From: Pedobacter steynii
GTDB taxonomy: Bacteria > Bacteroidota > Bacteroidia > Sphingobacteriales > Sphingobacteriaceae
NCBI RefSeq assembly: GCF_001721645.1
Contig: NZ_CP017141.1
Span: 2,604,001-2,668,000, forward strand
DNA length: 64,000 nt
Direction: 5' to 3'
This document shows, one piece after another, positions 34,312 to 42,339 of the stretch (positions are counted from its first letter, which is position 1; the number at the start of each line of letters is the position of its first letter). The translations under genes were made by a program, and so were the position numbers. The notes beneath the pieces are model-generated. The model was not told the origin of the DNA, made no database searches, and was given only the letters and a program-made list of their open reading frames with translations.

Positions 34312-36150
34312 ATGAAAAAGAGAAGCCTTTGGTTAATCACCGCCTTAATGACCATAGCCTTGCTTGGTGTATTTGTAATGCAATTGTATTACATCAGGGA
34401 AGCGTATAACCTTAAATCACAACTTTTTCAACAAGACGTTACTCAGGCTTTAAGTGCAGTAGTCAGCAAAGTTCAAAAAAGATATGCAGCCAGTCACCTG
34501 AATAAGAAGGATGACCAGCTAAGGGCAGAAAGAGAAGCCGAGCTCAGAGATAAAGCACAGCTATTGGTTGATTTTAAAGAACAGCATAAAGCAAACGAAG
34601 AGCTCCGGAAACTGGAACAGCAAAAAAAAATCATTGCTGATCTAAATATGCAGGATAGCGTAATCAGGAATAATTATCTCAGACCCATGATCATATCTGA
34701 AAAGGAGTATGTGTCGATGTCAAGTGTAGACAATGACAAGAAATCTCCATTACAGGTAGATATGAACTTCGGAGTGGATAAGGCTGGAAATGTCATCACG
34801 GCGAATATTAACCAGACTTATATTCCTGAGAAAATAGTAACTTTTAAAGTTACGACTGATCGCCTGCCTGATAGCATTCGTTATCTGGCTTTTAATCCCT
34901 TTAACCGAAAGCCATTATTAATTACACTTCCGAGGGTCTCTCCGGAAATGGCAGCTAAATTTAAAAGTGAAGACGAGATCGAGGCCCAGAAATTTCAACG
35001 GGCTTTTAAAGAGCTGCTGAATGATACGGTGATGATTAAGAACAATAGTCTGAATTATCTGGAAGATGTGGCAAAAGAAATGCAGCAGGAGAACATTCCG
35101 ATTGATGAAAGAGTATCGAGGGATGTGCTGGATACGTTGATCAGAAACGAGCTGTTAAACAGAAATATCAAACTGAACTACGACTTCTGGGTAAAGCTGG
35201 CTAATAAAGATTCCGTGTTATATCGTCGGGTTTCCAATTCCTATGTAGAACCGGTTCCTGCGGATGTACATAAAATGGCCTTGTTTAGTAATGACATCTT
35301 CCGTGATCCGGGAATGTTGTATGTGAACTTCCCAAATGAAAACTCTTTAATTCTTGGAAATCTTAGTGCCACAATGGGCTCTTCTGCTGGACTGTTGTTG
35401 ATTCTGATCTTTATTTTTGCCTATACCATTTATGCCATCTTAAAGCAAAAGAAAATTTCAGAAATGAAGACCGATTTCATTAATAATATGACGCATGAGT
35501 TTAAGACGCCTGTGGCCACAATTATGATTGCGAGTGAGGCTTTGAAGGACCCCGAGATTACAGAAGATAAGAATAGGGTGAAGCGATTGGCAGGAATTAT
35601 TTATGATGAAAATGTACGCCTCGGGAATCACATCGAAAGGGTATTGAGTATTGCCAGGCTTGAAAAGAAGGAATTGAAGCTGGAACGGACGGAACTGAAC
35701 ATTAATGACCTGATCCTGGTGGTGGTCGACAGCATGAACCTACAATTGCAAAAGAAAGATGCCGAAATAAAGTTGCACCTGGATGCATCCGAGCCGATCA
35801 TTTATGCAGATGAACTGCACCTTTCTAATGTCATTTATAACCTGATTGACAATGCAAATAAGTATAGTGTCAGTGCGCCTAAAATTACCCTTAGCACCAA
35901 AAATACAGGTAAAAATATGATTATTGAAGTCGCCGATGAAGGGATTGGAATGACTAAGGAGCAAACAAAACGTATTTTTGATCAATTTTATAGAGTGCCG
36001 ACAGGAAATTTACACGATGTAAAAGGATTCGGACTTGGCCTGAATTATGTTCAGGATATCATAGCACAAATGAACGGGCTGATCAAGGTGAATAGTGAAA
36101 AAGATAAAGGCACTGTATTTGAAATAATATTACCTCTAAATCATAACTAA
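34312..36150 (+). CDS. RprX-like sensor histidine kinase
   Basis: 612 residues. A membrane segment near 8-27, a long periplasmic sensor region (about 28-355), a second membrane segment (about 357-379), then HisKA with phospho-acceptor His395 in NNMTHEFKTP and a HATPase domain with VADEGIGM, FDQFYRVP and GFGLGLNYV. The N-terminus, with VMQLYYIREAYNLKSQLFQQ, resembles RprX-type kinases of Bacteroidota. The stop overlaps the response-regulator start by 1 nt (TAATG), so the pair is coupled. Target genes are suggested by shared TGTTAAA repeats. The signal is unknown; envelope stress is inference from the linked genes. Confidence 0.9.
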   Translation: MKKRSLWLITALMTIALLGVFVMQLYYIREAYNLKSQLFQQDVTQALSAVVSKVQKRYAASHLNKKDDQLRAEREAELRDKAQLLVDFKEQHKANEELRKLEQQKKIIADLNMQDSVIRNNYLRPMIISEKEYVSMSSVDNDKKSPLQVDMNFGVDKAGNVITANINQTYIPEKIVTFKVTTDRLPDSIRYLAFNPFNRKPLLITLPRVSPEMAAKFKSEDEIEAQKFQRAFKELLNDTVMIKNNSLNYLEDVAKEMQQENIPIDERVSRDVLDTLIRNELLNRNIKLNYDFWVKLANKDSVLYRRVSNSYVEPVPADVHKMALFSNDIFRDPGMLYVNFPNENSLILGNLSATMGSSAGLLLILIFIFAYTIYAILKQKKISEMKTDFINNMTHEFKTPVATIMIASEALKDPEITEDKNRVKRLAGIIYDENVRLGNHIERVLSIARLEKKELKLERTELNINDLILVVVDSMNLQLQKKDAEIKLHLDASEPIIYADELHLSNVIYNLIDNANKYSVSAPKITLSTKNTGKNMIIEVADEGIGMTKEQTKRIFDQFYRVPTGNLHDVKGFGLGLNYVQDIIAQMNGLIKVNSEKDKGTVFEIILPLNHN

Positions 36151-36845
36151 TGAAAAGAATTCTATTGGTAGAAGATGATCCGAATCTGGGTTTGCTTTTG
36201 CAAGATTACCTGCAACTGAAAGGTAAATTTGACGTCATCCTTTGTGTAGATGGAGAGGAAGGTCTCAGGGCTTTTGGTAAACAGGATTTTGACATGTGTA
36301 TTCTTGATGTCATGATGCCTAAGAAAGATGGATTTACACTGGGAAAGGAAATCAGAAAGATCAACCAGCACGTCCCTATTATTTTTGCTACAGCTAAAGC
36401 AATGATGGAAGATAAAGCCTCTGCTTACGATCTGGGTGGAGACGATTACATTACTAAACCTTTCCGAATTGAGGAATTGCTTTTAAGGATCAATGCGCTG
36501 TTGAAAAGAGTATCTGCCAAAGAGGAACCGGAGGCAAGCCCGGCTGAAACACATTTCCTGATCGGAGATTATACATTTGATTACACTACCCAACTGATTC
36601 ACTTTAAAGGGCAACAACAAAAACTCAGCACCAAAGAGGCCGAGCTGTTACAATTATTGTGCTTAAAAAAGAATGCAGTACTTACCCGCGAAGAAGCATT
36701 GCTGAGTATCTGGCATGATGACAACTACTTTAACGGCCGTAGTATGGATGTGTTTTTAAGTAAACTAAGAAAGTACCTTAGGGAAGACCCTAAGGTTGAA
36801 ATTCTGAATGTTCATGGTAAAGGGTATAAGCTGCTGGTCAACTAA
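36150..36845 (+). CDS. OmpR-family response regulator (RprY-like)
   Basis: 231 residues: a receiver domain with acidic residues at Glu8-Asp10, phospho-acceptor Asp53 in MCILDVMMP, Thr and Lys in FATAKAMM and YITKPF, then an OmpR-type winged helix-turn-helix (about 132-231) with STKEAELLQLLCLKKNAVLTREEALLSIW and GRSMDVFLSKLRKYL. It is coupled to the kinase gene by a 1-nt overlap. Its end overlaps the convergent GLPGLI gene by 4 nt. Direct-repeat sites of 10-bp period are typical DNA targets of this family. Confidence 0.94.
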   Translation: MKRILLVEDDPNLGLLLQDYLQLKGKFDVILCVDGEEGLRAFGKQDFDMCILDVMMPKKDGFTLGKEIRKINQHVPIIFATAKAMMEDKASAYDLGGDDYITKPFRIEELLLRINALLKRVSAKEEPEASPAETHFLIGDYTFDYTTQLIHFKGQQQKLSTKEAELLQLLCLKKNAVLTREEALLSIWHDDNYFNGRSMDVFLSKLRKYLREDPKVEILNVHGKGYKLLVN

Positions 36846-37615
36846 AGGCTGAAAGCCTTTAGTGCAGTCTGGGCATAACTGCCCCAACTTTTTAAGGCCG
36901 AGTGAATGGTGTCCATCAAGCCTTTATTGTTTACCTGTTTTCCTTTTAGAGGGGCTTTTAGTTCTGCTTCCGTTACTGGCCTGTCTTTGATGCTTGTGGC
37001 AAACCAGGATACATTTTCGTGTGGTAAAGCAACACCCAGGATCATACCCGGTAAACCTGTAAATGATTCGGGGCCACCAGAAACGGGAATCTTATCCGTA
37101 TAAAAAGCAACAACATACACAGAATCCAGAATAATTGCATTTGCCCTTCTGCATTCATATCCTGCAATTTCCCTGGTTTCTTCGGTGATTTTCCAATTGA
37201 TTTTCCTGGTACTGTCCTTTACCAAAAAAGTCTCTTCATATACTTTTTTTTGGGCGATAAAACTGGAGTTAGACAGATCTGTGAAAATGGTGTTATTCTG
37301 GCCAGAAGTAGGATCATCTCCAAAAAAACCTCTTGAATCACTATTCTCATCTTTAAGCGGGGTAAATAAGGTCTTGTCCTTTGAAAAGGCAAGGGTGCTT
37401 TTTAAAACCTTAAACTGAGGTTGGTTTTTTTTATAAGCATCAAAAGCGGACTGCATATATGCTGAGTTGTCCTTATTGATGCTCTTTTTAATAACGGCAT
37501 ACATATTGGTTTTCTTTTCAAATTCGATTAATCCATCTGTCGTAAATCTTACATTCTGAGCCTGAACACAGGTATATCCGAATAAGAAGAAAAATAAAAT
37601 TACTTTCTGTTTCAT
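36842..37615 (-). CDS. GLPGLI family protein
   Basis: 257-residue exported protein with a signal peptide (1-19) and the family motif as FTGLPGMILGVALP near 195-208. GLPGLI proteins are Bacteroidota-specific, of unknown function, and usually sit beside a TonB-type outer-membrane barrel, as here (5-nt gap). The body has IDEATN-like pattern AGYECRRANAII. It is the second gene of that operon and overlaps the stop of the convergent response regulator gene by 4 nt. Periplasmic location is inferred from the signal peptide. Confidence 0.92.
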   Translation of the reverse strand: MKQKVILFFFLFGYTCVQAQNVRFTTDGLIEFEKKTNMYAVIKKSINKDNSAYMQSAFDAYKKNQPQFKVLKSTLAFSKDKTLFTPLKDENSDSRGFFGDDPTSGQNNTIFTDLSNSSFIAQKKVYEETFLVKDSTRKINWKITEETREIAGYECRRANAIILDSVYVVAFYTDKIPVSGGPESFTGLPGMILGVALPHENVSWFATSIKDRPVTEAELKAPLKGKQVNNKGLMDTIHSALKSWGSYAQTALKAFSL

Positions 37616-37620
37616 GGTAC

Positions 37621-40416
37621 TTATGGTTTAGGGGCGGATCCACCCATTTTATTGAAATCCCAGATCAGGGATAACATGAAATATCTTTTAATAGTGGTAT
37701 AGTTATTTTGAGTGATCATGTTGTTGTTAGCTCTCCTCTCAAAGCCAATATTCTGGTTGAGTAAGTCATTTGCAGAAGCGGTCAGCTTAAGGTTTTCTGA
37801 TTTAAAGAACTTTTTACTGATTGATGCATTCCAGATGAAACGTTCAAACTCCTGGTTAAAGGTCTGGGTTTTTGCCCGATACTCATATTCGCCATCTGAG
37901 CCAATTTCTATCCCTCCTGGGAGATATAGACTGAAACTAGCCTCTCCTGCAGCTCCCCATCCGTTATTATTCAGTTGCCGCTGTAAAGAGGCTTCGCTGG
38001 TATTGTAGTTTGGGCCCGCTGATACATAAAATGAGTATTTTTTCTCCTGGTGTTTCGAAAGACTAAGTTGTCCGCGGTAAGAATTGGATTTTGTCGTGTT
38101 TATAGCCGTGTTTACCATGTTATAGCTGGTATTCCCGCTTACATTTCCATTTAAACCAATATTCAGATCCAATAACTTTATTTTTCTGTTAAAATAAGCA
38201 TTGATTCCGAAATTGCTTGGCGTCTTCCCTTCTAGATTAATAGATTGAGAGGTGCTCTTTCCGGTTTCATCTGTGACCACACTACTGGTAATGGGATTCG
38301 AACTGAACCCATAGTTTGCACCAATATAGATCGATTGATTACTCATAACCTTATAGGAATTATATCCGATGTTGATGTTATTGCTAAAGGAAGGTTTCAA
38401 GTCTGGATTTCCAAGAATTATGTTTAATGGATCAGTATTGACTTTCAGTGGTTGAACCTGGTCTATGCTCGGCTGGCGTGTATTCCCATTGTAGTAAAAA
38501 CGAAAAGATGTCATCTGTGAGACATTGTACCTGTAACTCGCCTGAGGATTCCAATTAGTGAAATTTCTTTTGTAAGTATTGTTGGTATACTTGTTTAACT
38601 GTTCGAACTTTACATCGCTGATTTTAGTCCCAAAACTGAAAACAGATTTGTCTTTCTTAACATTAAATATTGCTCCGCCCTGATTGGAAAGTTGATTGAG
38701 CTCGAAGTTATTGCTGAATTCCTGATCCAGATTACTATAGGTCCCATCGGCAGATTTATTAAACGATTTCCTGTCCGACACACCTTTATTTATGTTTAAG
38801 CCATAGTTAACAATAACAGAAATAGCTTTAGAAAGCGGTTCGGTATAGGTCAGGTTACTGCTAAAAGTGGAATTTGTACTGTTGTTTGTCTTATATTGAT
38901 CAACTACCTGTTTGTTTGTGAAATTTCCCTGTTCATCAAAGAACTGATTTTCAGAATTCAGAAAGCCTGTACTTTTATTCTCATTAAATGCCTGATTAAG
39001 TCTTACTGAAAAAGTCCGGCCTTTTTTCTTCAATTTTTGAGTGTAGAGTGCGCTGGCATTTAAAAGTCGTTGATCCCCGTTATTGCTAAGCGTCCGGCTA
39101 CTGTTGTTAAGTTGGGTGTCGTCAGCTCTAACACTAGAAGAATAAGAGGCATCATCTGAACGACTGTCCTTCAAGGTTCCATCGACCGAAACTTTTAAAG
39201 TGGAGTTGGAGTCAATATTAATGGAGTAAGTTCCGTCCAGTTTCTGTCTGAACATATGATTGCTGAATGTCTGATCGGAGATGCTGTTGATTGCTCCAGT
39301 CGGGAGATTGTTCTGGGTTAAAGTATTTCTTGTTCCGTCGACGTTAATAGCGCCGATTTTATAATTGGTATTGATACTTTCTTTGTCTTTATTCCATTTA
39401 TTGTCGAAATGAGCACCCCCGCTTTTTGTTAGTGGAATACCTTGGCCATTGTACATGCCATTAAAGGAATCCAGATCTCCATCGTCACCTCCTGAGTAAA
39501 ACATCATACCTCCATCATCACTCACTTCCATATTAGAGGAGCCGTATTTATTGCTGTCTTGCCAACCCAATCCTGTTTTGCCTGTATTTCCAATGGTTCC
39601 GTAGGCAGAGAGTTTCTTTTTGCCTTTGAAGGCATTGATCATGGCCTGACCCTGATAGAATTTGTCTGTCCCGACTCCGGCATCTGCCTTTCCGAAATAT
39701 CCATTCTTTTTGTCTTCTTTAAGTTTAATGTTAATTGTTTTTGCCTTTTCTCCATCATCGATACCGGTAAACGTAGCCTGGTCGCTTTTCTTGTCATACA
39801 ACTGCACCTTATCCACCATGTCTCCACGAAGATTTTTGGTAACCAGGGTAGGGTCATCACCAAAGAATTCTTCTCCATCAACAAGTACTTTATTCACAGC
39901 CTGTCCCTGGGCTGTTATCTTTCCGTTTTTATCGACGGTGATGCCTGGAAGCTGTTTTAGCAGATCTTCTACTTTTGAATTGGGTTGAATTTTATAGGCT
40001 GCGGCATTGAATTCTGTAGTATCTCCTTTTATTTTTATGGCGGCGATATTTCCTTTGATAATTACCCCTTTTAGAATAGTAGCTTTTAAGGTCATATTCA
40101 TTTGTCCAAAATCCTGTGTTTTTTTTGCTGAATCTAGTTGAAAGTCTTCTACATAATCTGCATAACCTGGATAACTGAGCAGTAAGATGAATTTACCGGA
40201 AGTAAGATTGCCCAGGCTAAAAGAGCCATCGGCTGTAGCTCGGGTAAATTTCACTAAAGTAGAGTCTTTTGCTTTTAAGACTGTAATAGTGGAATTGACC
40301 ATTTTGTAGCTGGCCGCTGTATCGGTCACCAAGCCCTTGATTTCATATTGAGTTTGTGCAAATAAGGACAATGAGCTCATACTAAACAGGAGTAAAGCTA
40401 AAATTTTATGTTTCAT
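37621..40416 (-). CDS. Outer-membrane beta-barrel protein (CarboxypepD_reg, OMP_b-brl_3)
   Basis: 931 residues. A signal peptide (1-20), a CarboxypepD_reg-like domain (about 24-115), a TonB-receptor-type plug (about 125-225; LKQLPGITVDKNGKITAQGQAVNKVLVDGEEFFGDD), and a large OMP_b-brl_3 barrel to the C-terminus (MLSLIWDFNKM). Such proteins are TonB-dependent or structurally related to receptors. The GLPGLI partner downstream makes a two-gene operon. The substrate is unknown, and peptide/secretion-related roles have been suggested for the pairing. TGTTAAA boxes at 40469-40495 probably control it. Confidence 0.9.
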   Translation of the reverse strand: MKHKILALLLFSMSSLSLFAQTQYEIKGLVTDTAASYKMVNSTITVLKAKDSTLVKFTRATADGSFSLGNLTSGKFILLLSYPGYADYVEDFQLDSAKKTQDFGQMNMTLKATILKGVIIKGNIAAIKIKGDTTEFNAAAYKIQPNSKVEDLLKQLPGITVDKNGKITAQGQAVNKVLVDGEEFFGDDPTLVTKNLRGDMVDKVQLYDKKSDQATFTGIDDGEKAKTINIKLKEDKKNGYFGKADAGVGTDKFYQGQAMINAFKGKKKLSAYGTIGNTGKTGLGWQDSNKYGSSNMEVSDDGGMMFYSGGDDGDLDSFNGMYNGQGIPLTKSGGAHFDNKWNKDKESINTNYKIGAINVDGTRNTLTQNNLPTGAINSISDQTFSNHMFRQKLDGTYSINIDSNSTLKVSVDGTLKDSRSDDASYSSSVRADDTQLNNSSRTLSNNGDQRLLNASALYTQKLKKKGRTFSVRLNQAFNENKSTGFLNSENQFFDEQGNFTNKQVVDQYKTNNSTNSTFSSNLTYTEPLSKAISVIVNYGLNINKGVSDRKSFNKSADGTYSNLDQEFSNNFELNQLSNQGGAIFNVKKDKSVFSFGTKISDVKFEQLNKYTNNTYKRNFTNWNPQASYRYNVSQMTSFRFYYNGNTRQPSIDQVQPLKVNTDPLNIILGNPDLKPSFSNNINIGYNSYKVMSNQSIYIGANYGFSSNPITSSVVTDETGKSTSQSINLEGKTPSNFGINAYFNRKIKLLDLNIGLNGNVSGNTSYNMVNTAINTTKSNSYRGQLSLSKHQEKKYSFYVSAGPNYNTSEASLQRQLNNNGWGAAGEASFSLYLPGGIEIGSDGEYEYRAKTQTFNQEFERFIWNASISKKFFKSENLKLTASANDLLNQNIGFERRANNNMITQNNYTTIKRYFMLSLIWDFNKMGGSAPKP

Positions 40417-40468
40417 TCGGGGGAAATGTTTGGTTAATCTAAAGGTATAACTAAAGACTTAGTAATAG

Positions 40469-40495
40469 TGTTAAAGAATGTTAAATTATGTTAAA
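40469..40495 (-). promoter_or_regulatory. Three TTTAACA boxes before the outer-membrane operon
   Basis: TGTTAAA on the plus strand at 40469, 40479 and 40489, exact 10-bp period. On the transcribed strand they read TTTAACA. A near-consensus -7 box (TACCTTTA, 40440-40447) puts them at about -36 to -64. Confidence 0.6.
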
Positions 40496-40687
40496 GCATA
40501 TTTATTTTCAATGAATTATAGCGTTGATCGTTTGAGGTGTTTGGGTGAATTTTAGACGCAATTGTTTGAAAAATGTTTCTGAATCAACCATTTACTTGGT
40601 TCTTTTCTACAATTGTTGAGTGGAACGAACTATCTTATTACCTTCGCTATTCAAAGAATAGTTGAGAAGCTGTTTAAACGACAAAAC

Positions 40688-42211
40688 ATGAAGAAGAACC
40701 TGTTATCTCTTTTTTTTATAGCTATGGCATGTGCTGCAACGGCTCAATCTGTTAAGAAGACAAGAATTAAATCACCAAATGTCATTTACATTTATGCGGA
40801 TGATCTGGGTTATGGTGACCTGAGTTGTTATGGAGCCACGAAAATTCAAACGCCAAACTTGGACCGTCTGGCAGCAAACGGGATCCGCTTTACAGATGGC
40901 CATTGTACCTCTGCAACGTGTACGCCATCCAGATACGCATTGATGACAGGAGAATATCCATGGCGTAAAAAAGGAACCGGGATTTTGCCTGGTGATGCCG
41001 CACTCATCATTCCTACTGATAGGACTACACTTCCAAACCTATTTCAAAAGGCCGGATACCAAACGGGAATTGTAGGAAAGTGGCATCTTGGTCTGGGAGA
41101 AACGGTAACCAAAGACTGGAACGGAGAAATAAAACCTGGGCCAAATGAAGTTGGCTTCAACTATTCCTTTATTTTTCCTGCAACAGCTGACCGGGTGCCT
41201 ACAGTATTTCTGGAGAACCATAAAGTGGTTGCGCTGGAAGCTAATGATCCTATTGCGGTAGATTATACAAAAAAAGTAGGGGATGACCCAACAGGAAAGG
41301 ATCATCCTGAATTGTTAAAAATGCAGTCTTCCCCAGGGCAGGGACACAATCAGACAATTGTTAATGGCATTGGTAGGATCGGTTATATGAGCGGTGGAAA
41401 AATGGCGCGATGGGTAGATGAAGAAGTGTCCACCACATTTCTGGCTAATGCGCAAAGTTTTATTGAGAAAAATCAAAAGCAACCCTTCTTCCTGTATTTT
41501 GCTTTGACAGAGCCACATGTACCCCGAATGCCGGCTACAAGATTTAAAGGAAAAAGTGGCTTGGGACTTCGTGGAGATGCAATCTTGCAGCTGGACTGGA
41601 CAGTAGGAGAGATTATGAAGCAACTCAGGTTACTCGGAATTGAGAAGAATACAATGGTCATCTTTACGAGTGATAACGGTCCGGTACTGGACGATGGTTA
41701 TCAGGATGAGGCGGTGACTAAACAGAATGGGCATTTGCCGGCAGGGGTTTTACGCGGAGGTAAATACAGCGCGCTGGAGGGTGGCACCCGGGTACCTTTT
41801 ATTGTCAGCTGGCCCGGACAAATCAAGCCTCAGATTTCACCTGCATTGTTGAGCCAGATGGATTTGATTGCCTCATTTTCCAGCCTCATCGGTCAGCCTA
41901 TACCGAAAGGAGATGCACCAGATAGCGAAAACCTGATTGCTGCTTTGCTGGGTAAAACAGTAAAGGGGAGATCTTCTTTTGTAGAGCAGGGTGGGCCACT
42001 TTCTGTGATCAAAGAAGGCTGGAAATACATTAGCCCTAGTGAAGGAGCGCCTTATATGAAAGATGTAGGTATTGAATCCGGGAATTTACCAACAGCACAA
42101 TTGTACAATCTTAAAGAGGACCTTAGCGAAAAAAATAACCTGGCAGATAGATATCCGGAAAGAGTAAAAGAGCTGGCTGAATTGTTGGAAGAAATCCGGC
42201 AGAAAAAATAA
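40688..42211 (+). CDS. Sulfatase (arylsulfatase-like)
   Basis: 507-residue exported type I sulfatase. A signal peptide (1-19) leads to the alkaline-phosphatase fold. Metal ligands are Asp38-Asp39 in YADDLGYGDLS, and the formylglycine site is C78-T-P-S-R82 in TSATCTPSRYALMTGEY. GKWHLG and the C-terminal ligands FTSDNGP fit. Activation needs an anaerobic or aerobic formylglycine-generating enzyme encoded elsewhere. The substrate (host or algal sulfated glycan, or aryl sulfate) is not determinable. The ATG at 40688 is preferred over 40613 because it opens the signal peptide. Single gene. Confidence 0.92.
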   Translation: MKKNLLSLFFIAMACAATAQSVKKTRIKSPNVIYIYADDLGYGDLSCYGATKIQTPNLDRLAANGIRFTDGHCTSATCTPSRYALMTGEYPWRKKGTGILPGDAALIIPTDRTTLPNLFQKAGYQTGIVGKWHLGLGETVTKDWNGEIKPGPNEVGFNYSFIFPATADRVPTVFLENHKVVALEANDPIAVDYTKKVGDDPTGKDHPELLKMQSSPGQGHNQTIVNGIGRIGYMSGGKMARWVDEEVSTTFLANAQSFIEKNQKQPFFLYFALTEPHVPRMPATRFKGKSGLGLRGDAILQLDWTVGEIMKQLRLLGIEKNTMVIFTSDNGPVLDDGYQDEAVTKQNGHLPAGVLRGGKYSALEGGTRVPFIVSWPGQIKPQISPALLSQMDLIASFSSLIGQPIPKGDAPDSENLIAALLGKTVKGRSSFVEQGGPLSVIKEGWKYISPSEGAPYMKDVGIESGNLPTAQLYNLKEDLSEKNNLADRYPERVKELAELLEEIRQKK

Positions 42212-42285
42212 ACAAGGTATTGGTGTTTCTTTATGTGATTGTTTTTTAATTAAAACAGGTGTTTATTAAATAGCAGCATTCTTAG

Positions 42286-42293
42286 TATCTTTG
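42286..42293 (+). promoter_or_regulatory. -7 element of the PIF1-like helicase gene
   Basis: TATCTTTG, a perfect TAnnTTTG, 46 nt before the ATG at 42340. A five-codon ATG frame (42310) lies in the leader. Confidence 0.4.
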
Positions 42294-42339
42294 GAAACGC
42301 CAATTTGAAGATGGTTTATTTTTAATTGATGCTTACCGT

